Shown here piece by piece: positions 47,060-56,630 of a stretch of 64,000 bases of DNA (the stretch's first letter is position 1; each line of letters begins with the position of its first letter). Position numbers and translations under genes: made by a program. Below the pieces are notes generated by a model, which was not told the origin of the DNA, made no database searches, and worked only from the letters and a program-made list of their open reading frames with translations. This stretch comes from Bin80 sp965116685 (GTDB lineage Bacteria; Bacteroidota; Rhodothermia; Rhodothermales; Bin80). The stretch is taken from assembly GCA_965116685.1 (NCBI GenBank), contig OZ220707.1:1984001-2048000 (forward strand), in the 5' to 3' direction.

Positions 47060-48982
47060 ATGAAAAAATCAGATTACAGTGCTGGAAATATTCAGGTCCT
47101 TGACGGACTGGAGGCGGTGCGTAAGCGCCCCGCTATGTATATCGGGGATGTCAATGTCCGCGGACTTCATCATCTGGTTTATGAAGTTGTTGACAATGCG
47201 ATTGATGAAGCATTGGTGGGGCACTGCGACCATATAGAGGTTCGTATCTGCGAGGATGGATCGATTGAAGTCAGAGATAATGGCCGGGGAATCCCGGTCG
47301 GGATGCATCCGGAGCAGCAGAGACCGGCGCTGGAAGTCGTGATGACGGTGCTGCATGCCGGCGGCAAATTCGATGACAAGACCTACAAAGTATCCGGGGG
47401 CCTTCATGGTGTTGGACTCTCCTGTGTAAATGCACTCTCGCGTCGTTTACAGGCAAGTGTATACAGAGATGGATACGTGTGGGAGCAGGCCTATGAGTGC
47501 GGTCAGCCAGTCGCGGATATGAAAAAAAATCGCCCCATGAAGCCCGACGAGACCACGGGGACTAGGATACGGTTCTGGCCGGATGACAGCATTTTTCTTG
47601 AGTGTGATTTTCGGTTTGATACGATCAGTAAGCGCCTTCGTGAGCTTGCATACCTGAACGCCAAAGTAAAAATCAACATAGAGGATCTTCGTTCAGGTCG
47701 ACAGGATCAAGAAGAGTACTACTTTGAGGGAGGTCTGCGGGAGTTCGTAGAATACCTGGATGAGTCACGTACACCGATCCACAATGAGGTCATCTATTTT
47801 CGGGACGATGCGGGGACCGTTGAAATTGCTATGCGTTACAACTCGGGGTTTTCCTCGAATGTACTGTCATTTGTAAATAACATCCATACGCATGAAGGAG
47901 GTACCCATATTTCGGGATTCAGGACGGCATTGACTCGAACGCTGAAGAGCAGTGCCGAGCGGAACAATCTGTTCAAGAATTTCAAGGGTGACCTAACGGG
48001 AGATGATTTTCGTGAGGGGCTTACAGCGGTACTTTCTGTAAAAGTAGCGGATCCCCAGTTCGAGGGGCAGACGAAGACGAAACTGGGGAACTCCGAGGTG
48101 ATGGGGAAGGTGCAGAGTGTTGTGGGGGAAAAACTTGGTCACTGGCTGGAAGATCATCCCAAGGAGTTGAAGCTGATCGTAGACAAGGTAGTAATTGCGG
48201 CCACGGCCCGACAGGCGGCCCGGCAGGCCCGCGCATTGGTTCAGCGAAAAAATGCATTCGCTTCCGGCGGGTTGCCAGGAAAGCTAGCTGACTGCTCTTC
48301 GCGGAAGCCGGAAGAAGGGGAGCTCTATCTGGTAGAGGGGGATTCGGCGGGTGGCTCCGCCAAACAGGCACGTGATCGGCATTTCCAGGCAATCCTGCCT
48401 CTGAGAGGAAAGATTCTCAACGTTGAAAAGGCCCGCTTGGATCGGGTGCTGGAGAACGAGGAGATCCGAAATATTATTACGGCCCTGGGGACGGGTATTG
48501 CGGTCTCCGAAGAGGATTTTGATCTTGAGAAGTTGCGTTACCACAAGATCCTGCTCATGACGGATGCGGATATAGATGGCGCTCATATCCGGACGCTTCT
48601 TTTAACCTTCTTCTATCGCCATCTTTGTCCTCTTATTGAGAATGGGCGGGTCTTCATTGCACTGCCGCCGCTCTACAAAGTGAAGCAGGGAAAAAAGGAG
48701 GAATACTGCTGGTCCGATGATGCTCTCCGCGAAGCGGTAGAGCACATGCAGGAGAATGGTAGCAGCAAAGTGGCCATCCAGCGCTACAAGGGACTCGGGG
48801 AAATGAATCCCAGACAGCTCTGGGATACGACCATGGATCCCAAAATGCGCCAGTTGAAGCGTGTGACGATTGAGGATGCGGTACATGCCGATCGGATTTT
48901 CTCGACGCTGATGGGAGATCAGGTGGAGCCGCGCCGTCGGTTCATTGAGCGCAATGCGCGCTACGCTACACTGGATGTATAG
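47060..48982 (+). CDS. gyrB: DNA gyrase subunit B
   Basis: The 640-residue protein has the GHKL ATPase domain (EVVDNAIDEAL, DNGRGIPVGMHPEQ, GGKFDDKTYKVSGGLHGVG), the transducer domain, and the TOPRIM domain (LVEGDSAGGSAKQARDR, LMTDADIDGAHIRTLLL). The end YKGLGEMNPRQLWDTTMDP is typical. With GyrA it introduces negative supercoils. A ParE identity is less likely from the length and text, but a tree would settle it. Confidence 0.95.
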   Translation: MKKSDYSAGNIQVLDGLEAVRKRPAMYIGDVNVRGLHHLVYEVVDNAIDEALVGHCDHIEVRICEDGSIEVRDNGRGIPVGMHPEQQRPALEVVMTVLHAGGKFDDKTYKVSGGLHGVGLSCVNALSRRLQASVYRDGYVWEQAYECGQPVADMKKNRPMKPDETTGTRIRFWPDDSIFLECDFRFDTISKRLRELAYLNAKVKINIEDLRSGRQDQEEYYFEGGLREFVEYLDESRTPIHNEVIYFRDDAGTVEIAMRYNSGFSSNVLSFVNNIHTHEGGTHISGFRTALTRTLKSSAERNNLFKNFKGDLTGDDFREGLTAVLSVKVADPQFEGQTKTKLGNSEVMGKVQSVVGEKLGHWLEDHPKELKLIVDKVVIAATARQAARQARALVQRKNAFASGGLPGKLADCSSRKPEEGELYLVEGDSAGGSAKQARDRHFQAILPLRGKILNVEKARLDRVLENEEIRNIITALGTGIAVSEEDFDLEKLRYHKILLMTDADIDGAHIRTLLLTFFYRHLCPLIENGRVFIALPPLYKVKQGKKEEYCWSDDALREAVEHMQENGSSKVAIQRYKGLGEMNPRQLWDTTMDPKMRQLKRVTIEDAVHADRIFSTLMGDQVEPRRRFIERNARYATLDV

Positions 48983-48988
48983 TCACTC

Positions 48989-49933
48989 ATGCTGGATGTC
49001 GGCATTGTTATTCCTGTCTATGAAGAGGCCGCCTGCCTTGGATCTCTCGCCGGTGAGATCCGGCTCAGTTGCGAAGAGGCGGGATTGACCTTTGAGGTCT
49101 GGTTCATTGACGACGGCTCCCATGATGACTCCTGGGCTGAAATCTCCCGGCAACGCGATGCGGACAAACGCTTCAATGGGATTCGCCTCCGACGCAACTA
49201 TGGAAAGAGTGCGGCGCTTGCCGCCGGGTTCGAGCATGTGAGTGCACGTGTTGTGATCACAATGGATGCGGATCTGCAGGACGATCCGAGCGAAATCCCA
49301 TCACTGGTGGCCGCCGTGGACGCAGGACAGGATCTGGTGAGTGGCTGGAAAAAAGTTCGAAAAGATCCTTGGACGAAGACCCTACCCAGCCGTTTCTTCA
49401 ACTTGGTCACCCGGATTGTGTCGGGTATTGCACTGCATGACTTTAACTGTGGCTTGAAAGCATACCGTCTCGAAGTCGTCAAATCAATGAAGATCTATGG
49501 GGAGATGCACCGGTATATGCCACTGCTGGCCAAATGGGAGGGCTTTACCCGGATTGGTGAGCAGCGGGTAAATCATCGGAGCCGCCAGCATGGCCGGTCT
49601 AAATTCGGGTTCGAGCGCTATGTCCGAGGTTGTCTGGATCTCATGACGGTGATGTTTCTGACCCGTTTTGGTGCTCGTCCAATGCATTTTTTCGGCTCGA
49701 TGGGCTTGTTGGCCTTTCTGGGGGGCTTTGTGATCAGTCTATGGATCACGATTGACAAATTTGCTTACGATAACCCGGTGGGAGATCGCCCTTCCCTTTT
49801 GCTCGGAGTATTGCTCATTATGGTGGGGGTTCAGTTCATGTGCACAGGATTTTTGGGGGATCTCATTTTGCGCGGGCGCATGAAAGAAAGCCAACCGTAC
49901 GAAATTACCGAGGTGGCGGCAGGGCCTGATTGA
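48989..49933 (+). CDS. GT2 family glycosyltransferase with two membrane segments
   Basis: The 314-residue protein has a GT2 catalytic domain: IVIPVYEEAACLGSLAGEI, FIDDGSHDDSW and the metal-binding VITMDADLQDDPSEI. HDFNCGLKAYR follows. Two C-terminal hydrophobic segments (about 232-255 and 268-292) anchor it. This is the DPM1/GtrB-type architecture that transfers a sugar to polyprenyl phosphate. It starts 6 bases after gyrB, which looks like chance co-location. Confidence 0.9.
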   Translation: MLDVGIVIPVYEEAACLGSLAGEIRLSCEEAGLTFEVWFIDDGSHDDSWAEISRQRDADKRFNGIRLRRNYGKSAALAAGFEHVSARVVITMDADLQDDPSEIPSLVAAVDAGQDLVSGWKKVRKDPWTKTLPSRFFNLVTRIVSGIALHDFNCGLKAYRLEVVKSMKIYGEMHRYMPLLAKWEGFTRIGEQRVNHRSRQHGRSKFGFERYVRGCLDLMTVMFLTRFGARPMHFFGSMGLLAFLGGFVISLWITIDKFAYDNPVGDRPSLLLGVLLIMVGVQFMCTGFLGDLILRGRMKESQPYEITEVAAGPD

Positions 49934-49962
49934 TCACTGGAAGGCGTTTTTCCCTCCAGTGA
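49934..49962. terminator. Hairpin between convergent GT2 and aminotransferase genes
   Basis: TCACTGGA and TCCAGTGA form 8-bp arms, extended by three further pairs with one mismatch, around a T-rich loop. It lies directly after the GT2 stop and could end transcription from both sides. There is no long T run after the stem, so the call is modest. Confidence 0.45.
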
Positions 49963-50025
49963 TTGCGCCGGCAGAAGTCGGCGAAAGTCAGCACATTAAG
50001 TACGGCCAGGATCACAACCCGGTGA

Positions 50026-51240
50026 TCAACCATCTGAGCTATGTCCGGCGTGTGCTCGAGCCAGTGCACCGGAGATCACCTCCAAGGCTTCATCCAGGAC
50101 TTCTTCGGGAATATTGAGAGGGGGAGCGAGTCGAATGACGGTCCCGGAGTGGAGTGTCCAGCCCAGAAGTACTCCGCGATTCAGGCAGGTTTTAACAACC
50201 CGTTCAGCAATGGATACACTGGGCAGATCCAAGCCAAGCATGGCCCCTCTGCCGCGCAGGTTTGCCATGGGTGCATGCCCCAGCTTTGATCGTATCCGCC
50301 TACCCACCCATACTGCACGCTTTGCCAGTTTTTCATCTAACATCACCTGTAACGCGGCGCTGGCGGCGGCACACGATACCGGGTGACCACCAAAGGTTGT
50401 CACATGACTAAGTGGTGGATCGCGCCGAAGAGATTCCATCTTCGTTGTACTGGACACAAAAGCGCCTAGTGGCATTCCCCCTCCCATTGCTTTGGCCAGG
50501 GTCAAAATATCCGGCACAATCTCTTCGTGTTCAAATGCAAATAGATGGCCAGTCCGGCAGAAACCGGTTTGGATTTCGTCGAGAATCAAGAGAGCCCCCA
50601 CATCACTGCATCTATCGCGCAAGGCCTTGAACCAGCCCGGCGGAGGGACTCGCATTCCACCTTCGCCTTGGATCGGCTCAGCGATCACGCAAGCAACCCG
50701 ATCATCAATTGCAGTCAAGGCCTCAAAGTCCCCAAAGGGCAGGAAGGTGATCCCTGGCAGCAAGGGTCGAAATGGATCCTGGTAAATACGTCGGCCCGTG
50801 ACGCTTAAAGAGCCGTGAGAGTCGCCGTGGTACGATCGCTCAAAAGCGACCATCCGGCTACGGCCAGTATACTTCTTGGCCAGTTTGAGGGCACCTTCAT
50901 TTGCCTCGGTTCCTGACATGGTGAAGTAAACGCAGTCAAGTGAAGGTGGGAGTACATCGGCCAGTTGATTGGAAAATTGTACCTGCGGTGCTTGGATCAA
51001 CTCGCCATAAACCATGACATGGAGATGTTTGTCAAGTTGGTCTCGAATGGACTGCAAGACTTTTGGATGCCGATGCCCGAGAGAAGAGACGGCAATTCCG
51101 CTGATGAAGTCAATAAACCGGCGCCCGTTTGTCAAAAACAGGAACGGTCCCTCTGCCCGCTCCACTTCATAGCCGAGGGGGTGGTCACTGGTCCAAGCAA
51201 GGTGCGGAGTATAATCCGCTTTCATTGATGAGCCTTCCAT
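50026..51240 (-). CDS. Class III PLP-dependent aminotransferase (acetylornithine/ornithine aminotransferase-like)
   Basis: The 404-residue protein has the class III pattern: RFIDFISGIAVSSLGHRHPKV, the PLP phosphate site MSGTEANEGALKLA, SYHGDSHGSLSVTG, LILDEIQTGFCRTG with the conserved Asp, and the Schiff-base Lys in LTLAKAMGGGMPLGAF. The substrate (ornithine, acetylornithine, GABA or another omega-amine) cannot be read from motifs. The ATG at 51240 or the one at 51225 (MKADYTP) could be the start. Confidence 0.9.
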   Translation of the reverse strand: MEGSSMKADYTPHLAWTSDHPLGYEVERAEGPFLFLTNGRRFIDFISGIAVSSLGHRHPKVLQSIRDQLDKHLHVMVYGELIQAPQVQFSNQLADVLPPSLDCVYFTMSGTEANEGALKLAKKYTGRSRMVAFERSYHGDSHGSLSVTGRRIYQDPFRPLLPGITFLPFGDFEALTAIDDRVACVIAEPIQGEGGMRVPPPGWFKALRDRCSDVGALLILDEIQTGFCRTGHLFAFEHEEIVPDILTLAKAMGGGMPLGAFVSSTTKMESLRRDPPLSHVTTFGGHPVSCAAASAALQVMLDEKLAKRAVWVGRRIRSKLGHAPMANLRGRGAMLGLDLPSVSIAERVVKTCLNRGVLLGWTLHSGTVIRLAPPLNIPEEVLDEALEVISGALARAHAGHSSDG

Positions 51241-51300
51241 TCCGGGCGAACAGGTGAATATAGCTGGGGTTCAAGGTAAACGTTACCAGGAAAATAGCTC

Positions 51301-52008
51301 ATGAATTTACGGAATAAAATTGCGGTTGTGACCGGTGCCAGCAGTGGACTTGGAAGCGAGTTCGCCCGGCATCTGGTGAACCACGGCAGCAGAGTGTATG
51401 GACTTGCACGCAGGCTGAACCGTCTGAAATCTCTGGAGGCAGAAATAGGTTCAGAATTCAAGCCTGTCGAATGTGATGTAACCGACGAAGCCTCGGTGAG
51501 AGATGCTTTCTCGGGGCTGGATCGTGTGGATGTTTTAATCAATAATGCAGGACTTGGACGTTTTGCACCGGTTGATGGCCAGTCGAAAGAGGATTGGGAA
51601 ATCCAGATGGACACAAACTTGACGGGCGTGTATCTTTGTACACGTGCGGCAGTTCCACTCATGAAAGCACAGAATCAGCAGACAGGGTTTGGAGGGCATA
51701 TTGTTCATATCGCATCCGTTGCTGGCTTGGTTGGAAACGCAAATTTAAGTGCATACAATGCAACGAAATTCGGTCTTCGCGGCTTTAGCGAGGCAACGAT
51801 GAAAGAACTGCGTGGCGATGGCATCAAGGTCACCTGTATTTGCCCGGGCAGCGTTGCAACGGAATTCAGTCGTGTTGCCGGCTCCTCAGGTGCACCGAAT
51901 CCCATGCAACCGGAGGATATTGCAACCACTGTCATTCATGTCCTGCAATCGCCGGATAATTATTTGATTTCTGAGGTCGTCATGAGGCCTCTCCGACCAC
52001 GCGGATAA
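51301..52008 (+). CDS. SDR family oxidoreductase (YdfG-like)
   Basis: A 235-residue classical SDR: TGASSGLGSEFARHL for NADP(H), LINNAGLGRF, and the active-site Ser/Tyr/Lys in IASVAGLVGN and YNATKFGLRGF. The C-terminus resembles the short 3-hydroxy-acid/YdfG type. It is 2 bases from the TRAP binding protein gene and probably cotranscribed, so it may act on the imported compound. Confidence 0.88.
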   Translation: MNLRNKIAVVTGASSGLGSEFARHLVNHGSRVYGLARRLNRLKSLEAEIGSEFKPVECDVTDEASVRDAFSGLDRVDVLINNAGLGRFAPVDGQSKEDWEIQMDTNLTGVYLCTRAAVPLMKAQNQQTGFGGHIVHIASVAGLVGNANLSAYNATKFGLRGFSEATMKELRGDGIKVTCICPGSVATEFSRVAGSSGAPNPMQPEDIATTVIHVLQSPDNYLISEVVMRPLRPRG

Positions 52009-52010
52009 CC

Positions 52011-53126
52011 ATGAAACGTAGACAATTTATCAGATCCACCGCTCTTGGCGCTACAGCAGGGACGGTTCTTGTCGGATGCGGCACTCAGAGTGGTGACTCT
52101 CCCGCCGTTCAATCAAGTACCCCGAACCTTCGGTGGCGACTCGCATCCAGCTTTGCTCGTTCTCTGGATACGATTTACGGTGCCGCAGAAGTAATGAGTA
52201 ACCGCGTTAGTCAGTTGACCGATGGGCGATTTACCATTCGGGTTTATCCTGCCGGAGAGATCGTCCCTGCGTTTGAAGTCCTTGATTCTGTGCAGAAGGG
52301 TACAATACAAATGGGACACTCGGCCGGGTACTACTATATCGGCAAGAATCCGGCATTTGCTTTTGAGACGACCATTCCTTTCGGTCTGACGGCCCGTCAG
52401 TATAACAGTTGGGTCTATGAAGGTGGTGGACAGGAGGTTCTCAGAGAGTTGTTTACAGATTATGGAGTTCTGAATTATCCAGGGGGGAACACGGGAGCAC
52501 AAATGGGTGGCTGGTTCAATCGTGAAATCAACAGCCTGCTGGACTTAAGCGGGCTTTCCATGCGTATTCCCGGTTTGGGCGGGCGGGTGATGGATCAGTT
52601 GGGAGTGACCGTGCAGCAGATTCCTGGAGGGGAAATCTATCCTGCACTGGAGCGTGGTGCGATTGATGCTGCGGAATGGGTCGGTCCCTATGATGATGAA
52701 AAGCTCGGGTTTAATCAGGTTGCACGCTACTACTACTCTCCAGGCTGGTGGGAGCCGTCTGCAAATCTTTCTTTCTTTGTCAACCAGCAGTCAATGCAGG
52801 AGCTTCCGTCAGTATACCAGGCGGCTCTGGAGGTTGCGATGGCTGAAGCGAATCAGTATATGCTTGCAAGGTACGATGCTCTAAACCCGCCTGCATTTCG
52901 GCGGATTGTGAACTCTGATGTAGAGTTGCGCTCGTTTCCGAGAGATGTCATGGATGCAGCGTACACGGCTTCACAGGATCTTTTGCAGGACGAGCGCACA
53001 GAGTCAGGCTTTGCACGCGTACACGATTCTTTCCTTGCGTGGCGCCGCGATTCCGATGAATGGATTCATACCGCGGAATACGAGATGCTTTCATACATGA
53101 ATAGCCACAGAGTAGCTGGGGTCTAA
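52011..53126 (+). CDS. TRAP transporter substrate-binding protein, TakP-like, Tat lipoprotein
   Basis: The 371-residue protein begins MKRRQFIRSTALGATAGTVLVGCG, combining a twin-arginine motif with a lipobox Cys. The mature part is a DctP-type protein of the TakP (2-oxoacid/mannitol-chloroaromatic) subgroup: RVYPAGEIVPAFEVLDSVQKG, GYYYIGKNPAFAFETTIPFG and YYYSPGWWEPSANLSFFVN, with the ligand Arg in MRIPGLGGR. Its likely permeases dctQ and dctM lie on the opposite strand and converge on it, only 5 bases away. The substrate is probably a carboxylic acid. Confidence 0.9.
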   Translation: MKRRQFIRSTALGATAGTVLVGCGTQSGDSPAVQSSTPNLRWRLASSFARSLDTIYGAAEVMSNRVSQLTDGRFTIRVYPAGEIVPAFEVLDSVQKGTIQMGHSAGYYYIGKNPAFAFETTIPFGLTARQYNSWVYEGGGQEVLRELFTDYGVLNYPGGNTGAQMGGWFNREINSLLDLSGLSMRIPGLGGRVMDQLGVTVQQIPGGEIYPALERGAIDAAEWVGPYDDEKLGFNQVARYYYSPGWWEPSANLSFFVNQQSMQELPSVYQAALEVAMAEANQYMLARYDALNPPAFRRIVNSDVELRSFPRDVMDAAYTASQDLLQDERTESGFARVHDSFLAWRRDSDEWIHTAEYEMLSYMNSHRVAGV

Positions 53127-53131
53127 GCGGA

Positions 53132-54478
53132 TCAGAGTGCCCAGAGAACCAGGCCGGGGAACAGGATCAGCAGAATCAGGCCCAGCACCTGAATTCCGAT
53201 GAAGGGGATGGCTCCCCGGTAAATGGCCTCGGTCTTCATTTCTGGTGGCGCAACCCCCCGAAGATAAAAGAGTGCGAACCCAAACGGTGGTGTCAGGAAC
53301 GAGGTCTGCAGGTTCATTCCGACCATGACCCCAAACCAGACCAAAGCCGTACTCTCGGGTACGCCAAGCATCGGGCTCAGTAGATGGGCGGCAGGCAAAA
53401 CCATCAGCGGGATAATGATAAACGCAATCTCGAAGAAGTCAATAAAGAATCCCAGAATAAAGATGGCGAGATTGGCAAGAAGGAGGAAGCCAATGACTCC
53501 TCCAGGAAGATTAATCAGAAGGTCTTCAATCCAGATTCCGCCGTCGAGGCCTCTAAAGATGAGAGCGAATGCGGTTGAAGCAATCAGAAGCATCATCACC
53601 ATGGCGGTGAGCTTTGCGGTCTCTTTCATGGTCTGCATCAGGGCCTTTTTATTCAGGCGACCATTGAGTGCGGCCAAAATAATTGCGCCGACAGCCCCTA
53701 AAGCACCGGATTCTGTGGGAGTCGCGAGCCCAGCAAAAATGCTTCCCAGTACGATAAAGATGAGCAGCAGGGGCGGAAGCATGACCAGGAAAATTTTTCG
53801 CAGCAGTTCCCCATGCTCCTGTTCGCGAACCATTTTAGGGATTGCCGGTGCCGAAGATGGTTTCAAAACAGCAACTCCTGTTGCATACAATGCATAAAGC
53901 AACGCGAGCAGGACGCCAGGAACCAGGGCTCCGATAAAGAGATCACCAACAGAGACTCCCAGTTGATCGGCAAGAACGACTAGGACGACGCTGGGAGGAA
54001 TGATTTGCCCCAGCGTTCCAGTTGCTGTAATTACACCGGCGGAGAGTTCTTTTGAATACCCGTTATTGAGCATGACCGGAAGAGCTATCATGCCCATGGC
54101 AACCACACTTGCACCAACAATGCCTGTTGCAGCGGCAAGGAGTACCCCCACAAATATGACTGCAAATGCCAGCCCTCCACGTATAGGGCCAAAGAGCAGA
54201 CCAATCGTCTGTAATAGATCCCGTGCAAGGTGACTCTTTTCCAGCATCGTCCCCATGAAGATGAAAAAGGGGACGGCCAAGAGCGTGTAATTTGACATGA
54301 TGCCAAACAATCGATCCGGCAATGCCAGCATCAAATGCCAGTCGAAATAACCGGTGGCAACCCCGATTACGGCAAAAAGGAGAGACACCCCTCCAAGAGA
54401 AAAGGCGACTGGATAACCTGAGAAAATCAGAATCAACGCCACCGCAAACATGAGTGGTGCCAGCCATTCAAATCCCAT
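53132..54478 (-). CDS. dctM: TRAP transporter large permease (DctM), second system
   Basis: A 448-residue polytopic membrane protein of the DctM family: GYPVAFSLGGVSLLF, VPFFIFMGTMLEKS, GIVGASVVAMGMIALPVML and IIPPSVVLVVLADQLG. It overlaps dctQ by 11 bases. The first 166 bp (54315-54480) also occur as a diverged copy at 58454-58618. With the neighbouring TakP-like protein it forms a second uptake system. Confidence 0.93.
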   Translation of the reverse strand: MGFEWLAPLMFAVALILIFSGYPVAFSLGGVSLLFAVIGVATGYFDWHLMLALPDRLFGIMSNYTLLAVPFFIFMGTMLEKSHLARDLLQTIGLLFGPIRGGLAFAVIFVGVLLAAATGIVGASVVAMGMIALPVMLNNGYSKELSAGVITATGTLGQIIPPSVVLVVLADQLGVSVGDLFIGALVPGVLLALLYALYATGVAVLKPSSAPAIPKMVREQEHGELLRKIFLVMLPPLLLIFIVLGSIFAGLATPTESGALGAVGAIILAALNGRLNKKALMQTMKETAKLTAMVMMLLIASTAFALIFRGLDGGIWIEDLLINLPGGVIGFLLLANLAIFILGFFIDFFEIAFIIIPLMVLPAAHLLSPMLGVPESTALVWFGVMVGMNLQTSFLTPPFGFALFYLRGVAPPEMKTEAIYRGAIPFIGIQVLGLILLILFPGLVLWAL

Positions 54479-55091
54479 TGTCTTTGATTTGATGATTCAG
54501 CTGAGGGGGATGAAACAGGTGCAATGCCTCGCGCGCGGCAAAGGCCAGCCCTTGTGCCATCAACAGGATGAAGGCAAGGGGAATGACGGTCAGGAGCGGG
54601 TAACGAGGCAATCCGCCAGGGTCGGGAGATCCTTCCAGTCGGGCCCAGGAATCGGTCACTGCCGACCACGATGTTCCAATCATGAGTGCACAAAAGGGGA
54701 GAAGAAATACCAGTGTCCCCGCGATATTGACCCCGGCTTTCGCGCGCCTGGAGAGCCGGTTATAAAATATGTCAACCCGCACATGGGCACCGTCTTTCAG
54801 TGCATGGGCGGCCCCCAGTAGGAAGATCAGGCTGAAGAAATACCATTGGAGCTCAATGAACGTGTTCGAGCTTCCCTGCCGTGCCACTTCACCGATTGAG
54901 TGCAGGACTTTTTCAAACGTGCTGGCATTTGACGGATCAATGTGGGCCCAACCAGCCAGTGAGCGCACTACTGCATTGTAGGTCCCTGCGATGACCATAA
55001 GCAGAGTACAATACCAGGTCATTTTTCCGAAGAAATCGGATACTGTCTCAATCCGATTGGCAGCGGACGAAATGACTTCATTTAGAGCCAT
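54468..55091 (-). CDS. dctQ: TRAP transporter small permease (DctQ), second system
   Basis: The 207-residue protein has four hydrophobic segments and the DctQ-type text ELQWYFFSLIFLLGAAHALKDGAHVRVDIFYNRL. It is longer than the first DctQ (168 residues), as usual for the TakP-type systems. Its 3' end overlaps dctM by 11 bases, giving a coupled pair. Confidence 0.9.
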   Translation of the reverse strand: MALNEVISSAANRIETVSDFFGKMTWYCTLLMVIAGTYNAVVRSLAGWAHIDPSNASTFEKVLHSIGEVARQGSSNTFIELQWYFFSLIFLLGAAHALKDGAHVRVDIFYNRLSRRAKAGVNIAGTLVFLLPFCALMIGTSWSAVTDSWARLEGSPDPGGLPRYPLLTVIPLAFILLMAQGLAFAAREALHLFHPPQLNHQIKDNGI

Positions 55092-55384
55092 TGATATACC
55101 TTTGGTTACCGCGAGCAGTTAATTACCGGAAGTTAAATTAGGGAATAGTTCCTAAAGACCAATCCGATCAATCATCTATATTTGGTTGAACTCCAAATTG
55201 ATCATTCCATATGGATTGCGGTAGACCTCCCCTAAAAACACCGCATATGTGCAAGTTATTCTTTGGAGGTTTGAAACGCGACGAATTCCTACTTATATCC
55301 AGCAATTCTATTTTCTACGAAACCGCGACTTAAGACGAACCTTTATAGTTTCCCCGACTCTCAACCGTTGATAAGACGATTCCC
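55092..55384. other. Intergenic region between dctQ and hipA, with an ISL3-like solo end
   Basis: The region holds the dctQM promoter and, at about 55165-55227, a diverged copy of the right end of the ISL3 element (reverse strand reads GGTCTACCGC, then TGGAATGATCAATTTGG). No transposase gene is associated. Nothing else is recognised. Confidence 0.55.
55165..55227. mobile_element. Solo ISL3-like terminal sequence
   Basis: About 60 bp matches the transposase-5' end of the ISL3 element at 1697-1757, including GGT(T)CTACCGC and TGGAATGAT. It marks a lost or decayed element at the left border of the toxin-antitoxin island. Confidence 0.6.
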
Positions 55385-55413
55385 AAAACAGGTCTCACCG
55401 AAAGACCTGTTTT
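55385..55413 (-). terminator. Rho-independent terminator overlapping the hipA stop
   Basis: The arms AAAACAGGTCT and AGACCTGTTTT are perfect and enclose a 7-base loop. The hairpin includes the last codons and the TGA of hipA, and the downstream arm ends in TTTT on the minus strand. Confidence 0.7.
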
Positions 55414-56630
55414 GCTGCAATTGGGATGCTCTTCAAATGCTTATCAATGGTTGCTATCATATCTTTTGATAGTTCAAGGTGGTTTTTCTCTTTATTCCAT
55501 GCCTCATGAAATTTCTCTACTGTCTCAACCGCTACATTCAGCACAAGTTTTTCAGGCAATCGAGCCTTTCCTGCTAGGTGGGAGAGTTCGTCTCGTGAAA
55601 ATCTTGCGAAGTATTTTGTGCGGCTGAATTTGAGCGCGAATTTTTCATCTGGAATGTAGCATATGGTCGATACAAAATCATAGGCCGGTGCTATAGACGC
55701 TTTTTGTTTGTCCAGAAAAATTAAAGCCCAATTCTTCAGATGCATATCCGCATTGCCAATGAGAACATTGAATACAAGCCGTTTAATCAGTTCAATGATA
55801 TCCTTCTCTTGGCACTCTATCCCAATGACACTTGCAATATTTCGGATGGAAGCCCTGTCGTACTTCGCATCTGGATAGACACCAAATATTTGTGCAAAAT
55901 CTTCAAAATGGATGGAATGTCCACCAGTGGGCCGGTCGAATCGTTCAGTGGCAAATGCATGAAGACCGAATTTATTGGCATCCACGGGCAGCTTTTCTAT
56001 GGAATTGACCTTGATCAGCTCGACACGCGGAACATCAATTCCCACTGCGTAGGCAAGCTTCATCATACTATATTCGTTTTCAGGAAGTGCATCGTATTGG
56101 CGAGATGGCAACTTCACAATCCAGTTTCCTCCGATCCCCTGTACGGGAATGGTAAGGCCCTTTCGGGCATTCTCAATCGCCGAGAATTTTAGTTGTACCC
56201 CGGCCAATGAAAATCGCATGGCCCGGTCACGAAAATCTTCTTCGTGACCGTAAGCTTTACTGATGTCAGGTGGAAATTCTTCTCCGTCCGCAGGTCGAAC
56301 CACAACCGCACCCGGTAAATCCTGGCCAAGTGCCCAGAGCAGAAAAAATTCACGTACGCTCTTAATACGGGCACGTTCGGCTAAGTAACGACGTAGATGT
56401 CCTTCCGGTAAAAGATTGGATAACCAGGGGATGATCTTGGTTTGGGTAGGGGCGAAGTTCGTGATCAGTTGTTCATGCGAGTCTTTAAACCCCAATCCCA
56501 GAACCGAACGGTCTGGGTTATTGACATACTCGTCTGTGAATGAGAACAGTGTGCGGTCACCGCCAACATGGGTCAGCGTTGCAACGATTTTACCGTGAAG
56601 GAGAACTTCTAAGACTGAAACGTTAGGCAT
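55395..56630 (-). CDS. hipA: HipA family kinase toxin
   Basis: About 411 residues. The N-terminal HipA domain (LLHGKIVATLTHVGGDRTLFSF, LSNLLPEGHLRRYLAE) is followed by the kinase core: QLKFSAIENARKGLTIPVQG for ATP, and the catalytic loop LIGNADMHLKNWALIF with APAYDFV supplying the metal-binding Asp. HipA kinases phosphorylate aminoacyl-tRNA synthetases or related targets and cause dormancy. All catalytic residues seem present. I start at ATG 56630, which overlaps the hipB stop by 8 bases; a GTG at 56633 is in frame. Confidence 0.92.
   Translation of the reverse strand: MPNVSVLEVLLHGKIVATLTHVGGDRTLFSFTDEYVNNPDRSVLGLGFKDSHEQLITNFAPTQTKIIPWLSNLLPEGHLRRYLAERARIKSVREFFLLWALGQDLPGAVVVRPADGEEFPPDISKAYGHEEDFRDRAMRFSLAGVQLKFSAIENARKGLTIPVQGIGGNWIVKLPSRQYDALPENEYSMMKLAYAVGIDVPRVELIKVNSIEKLPVDANKFGLHAFATERFDRPTGGHSIHFEDFAQIFGVYPDAKYDRASIRNIASVIGIECQEKDIIELIKRLVFNVLIGNADMHLKNWALIFLDKQKASIAPAYDFVSTICYIPDEKFALKFSRTKYFARFSRDELSHLAGKARLPEKLVLNVAVETVEKFHEAWNKEKNHLELSKDMIATIDKHLKSIPIAAKQVFR

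Noticed and set aside
53325..53897. Plus-strand frame of 190 codons opposite dctM
   Set aside because: Antisense of a membrane protein gene; Arg/Lys/Pro-rich composition is what that produces.
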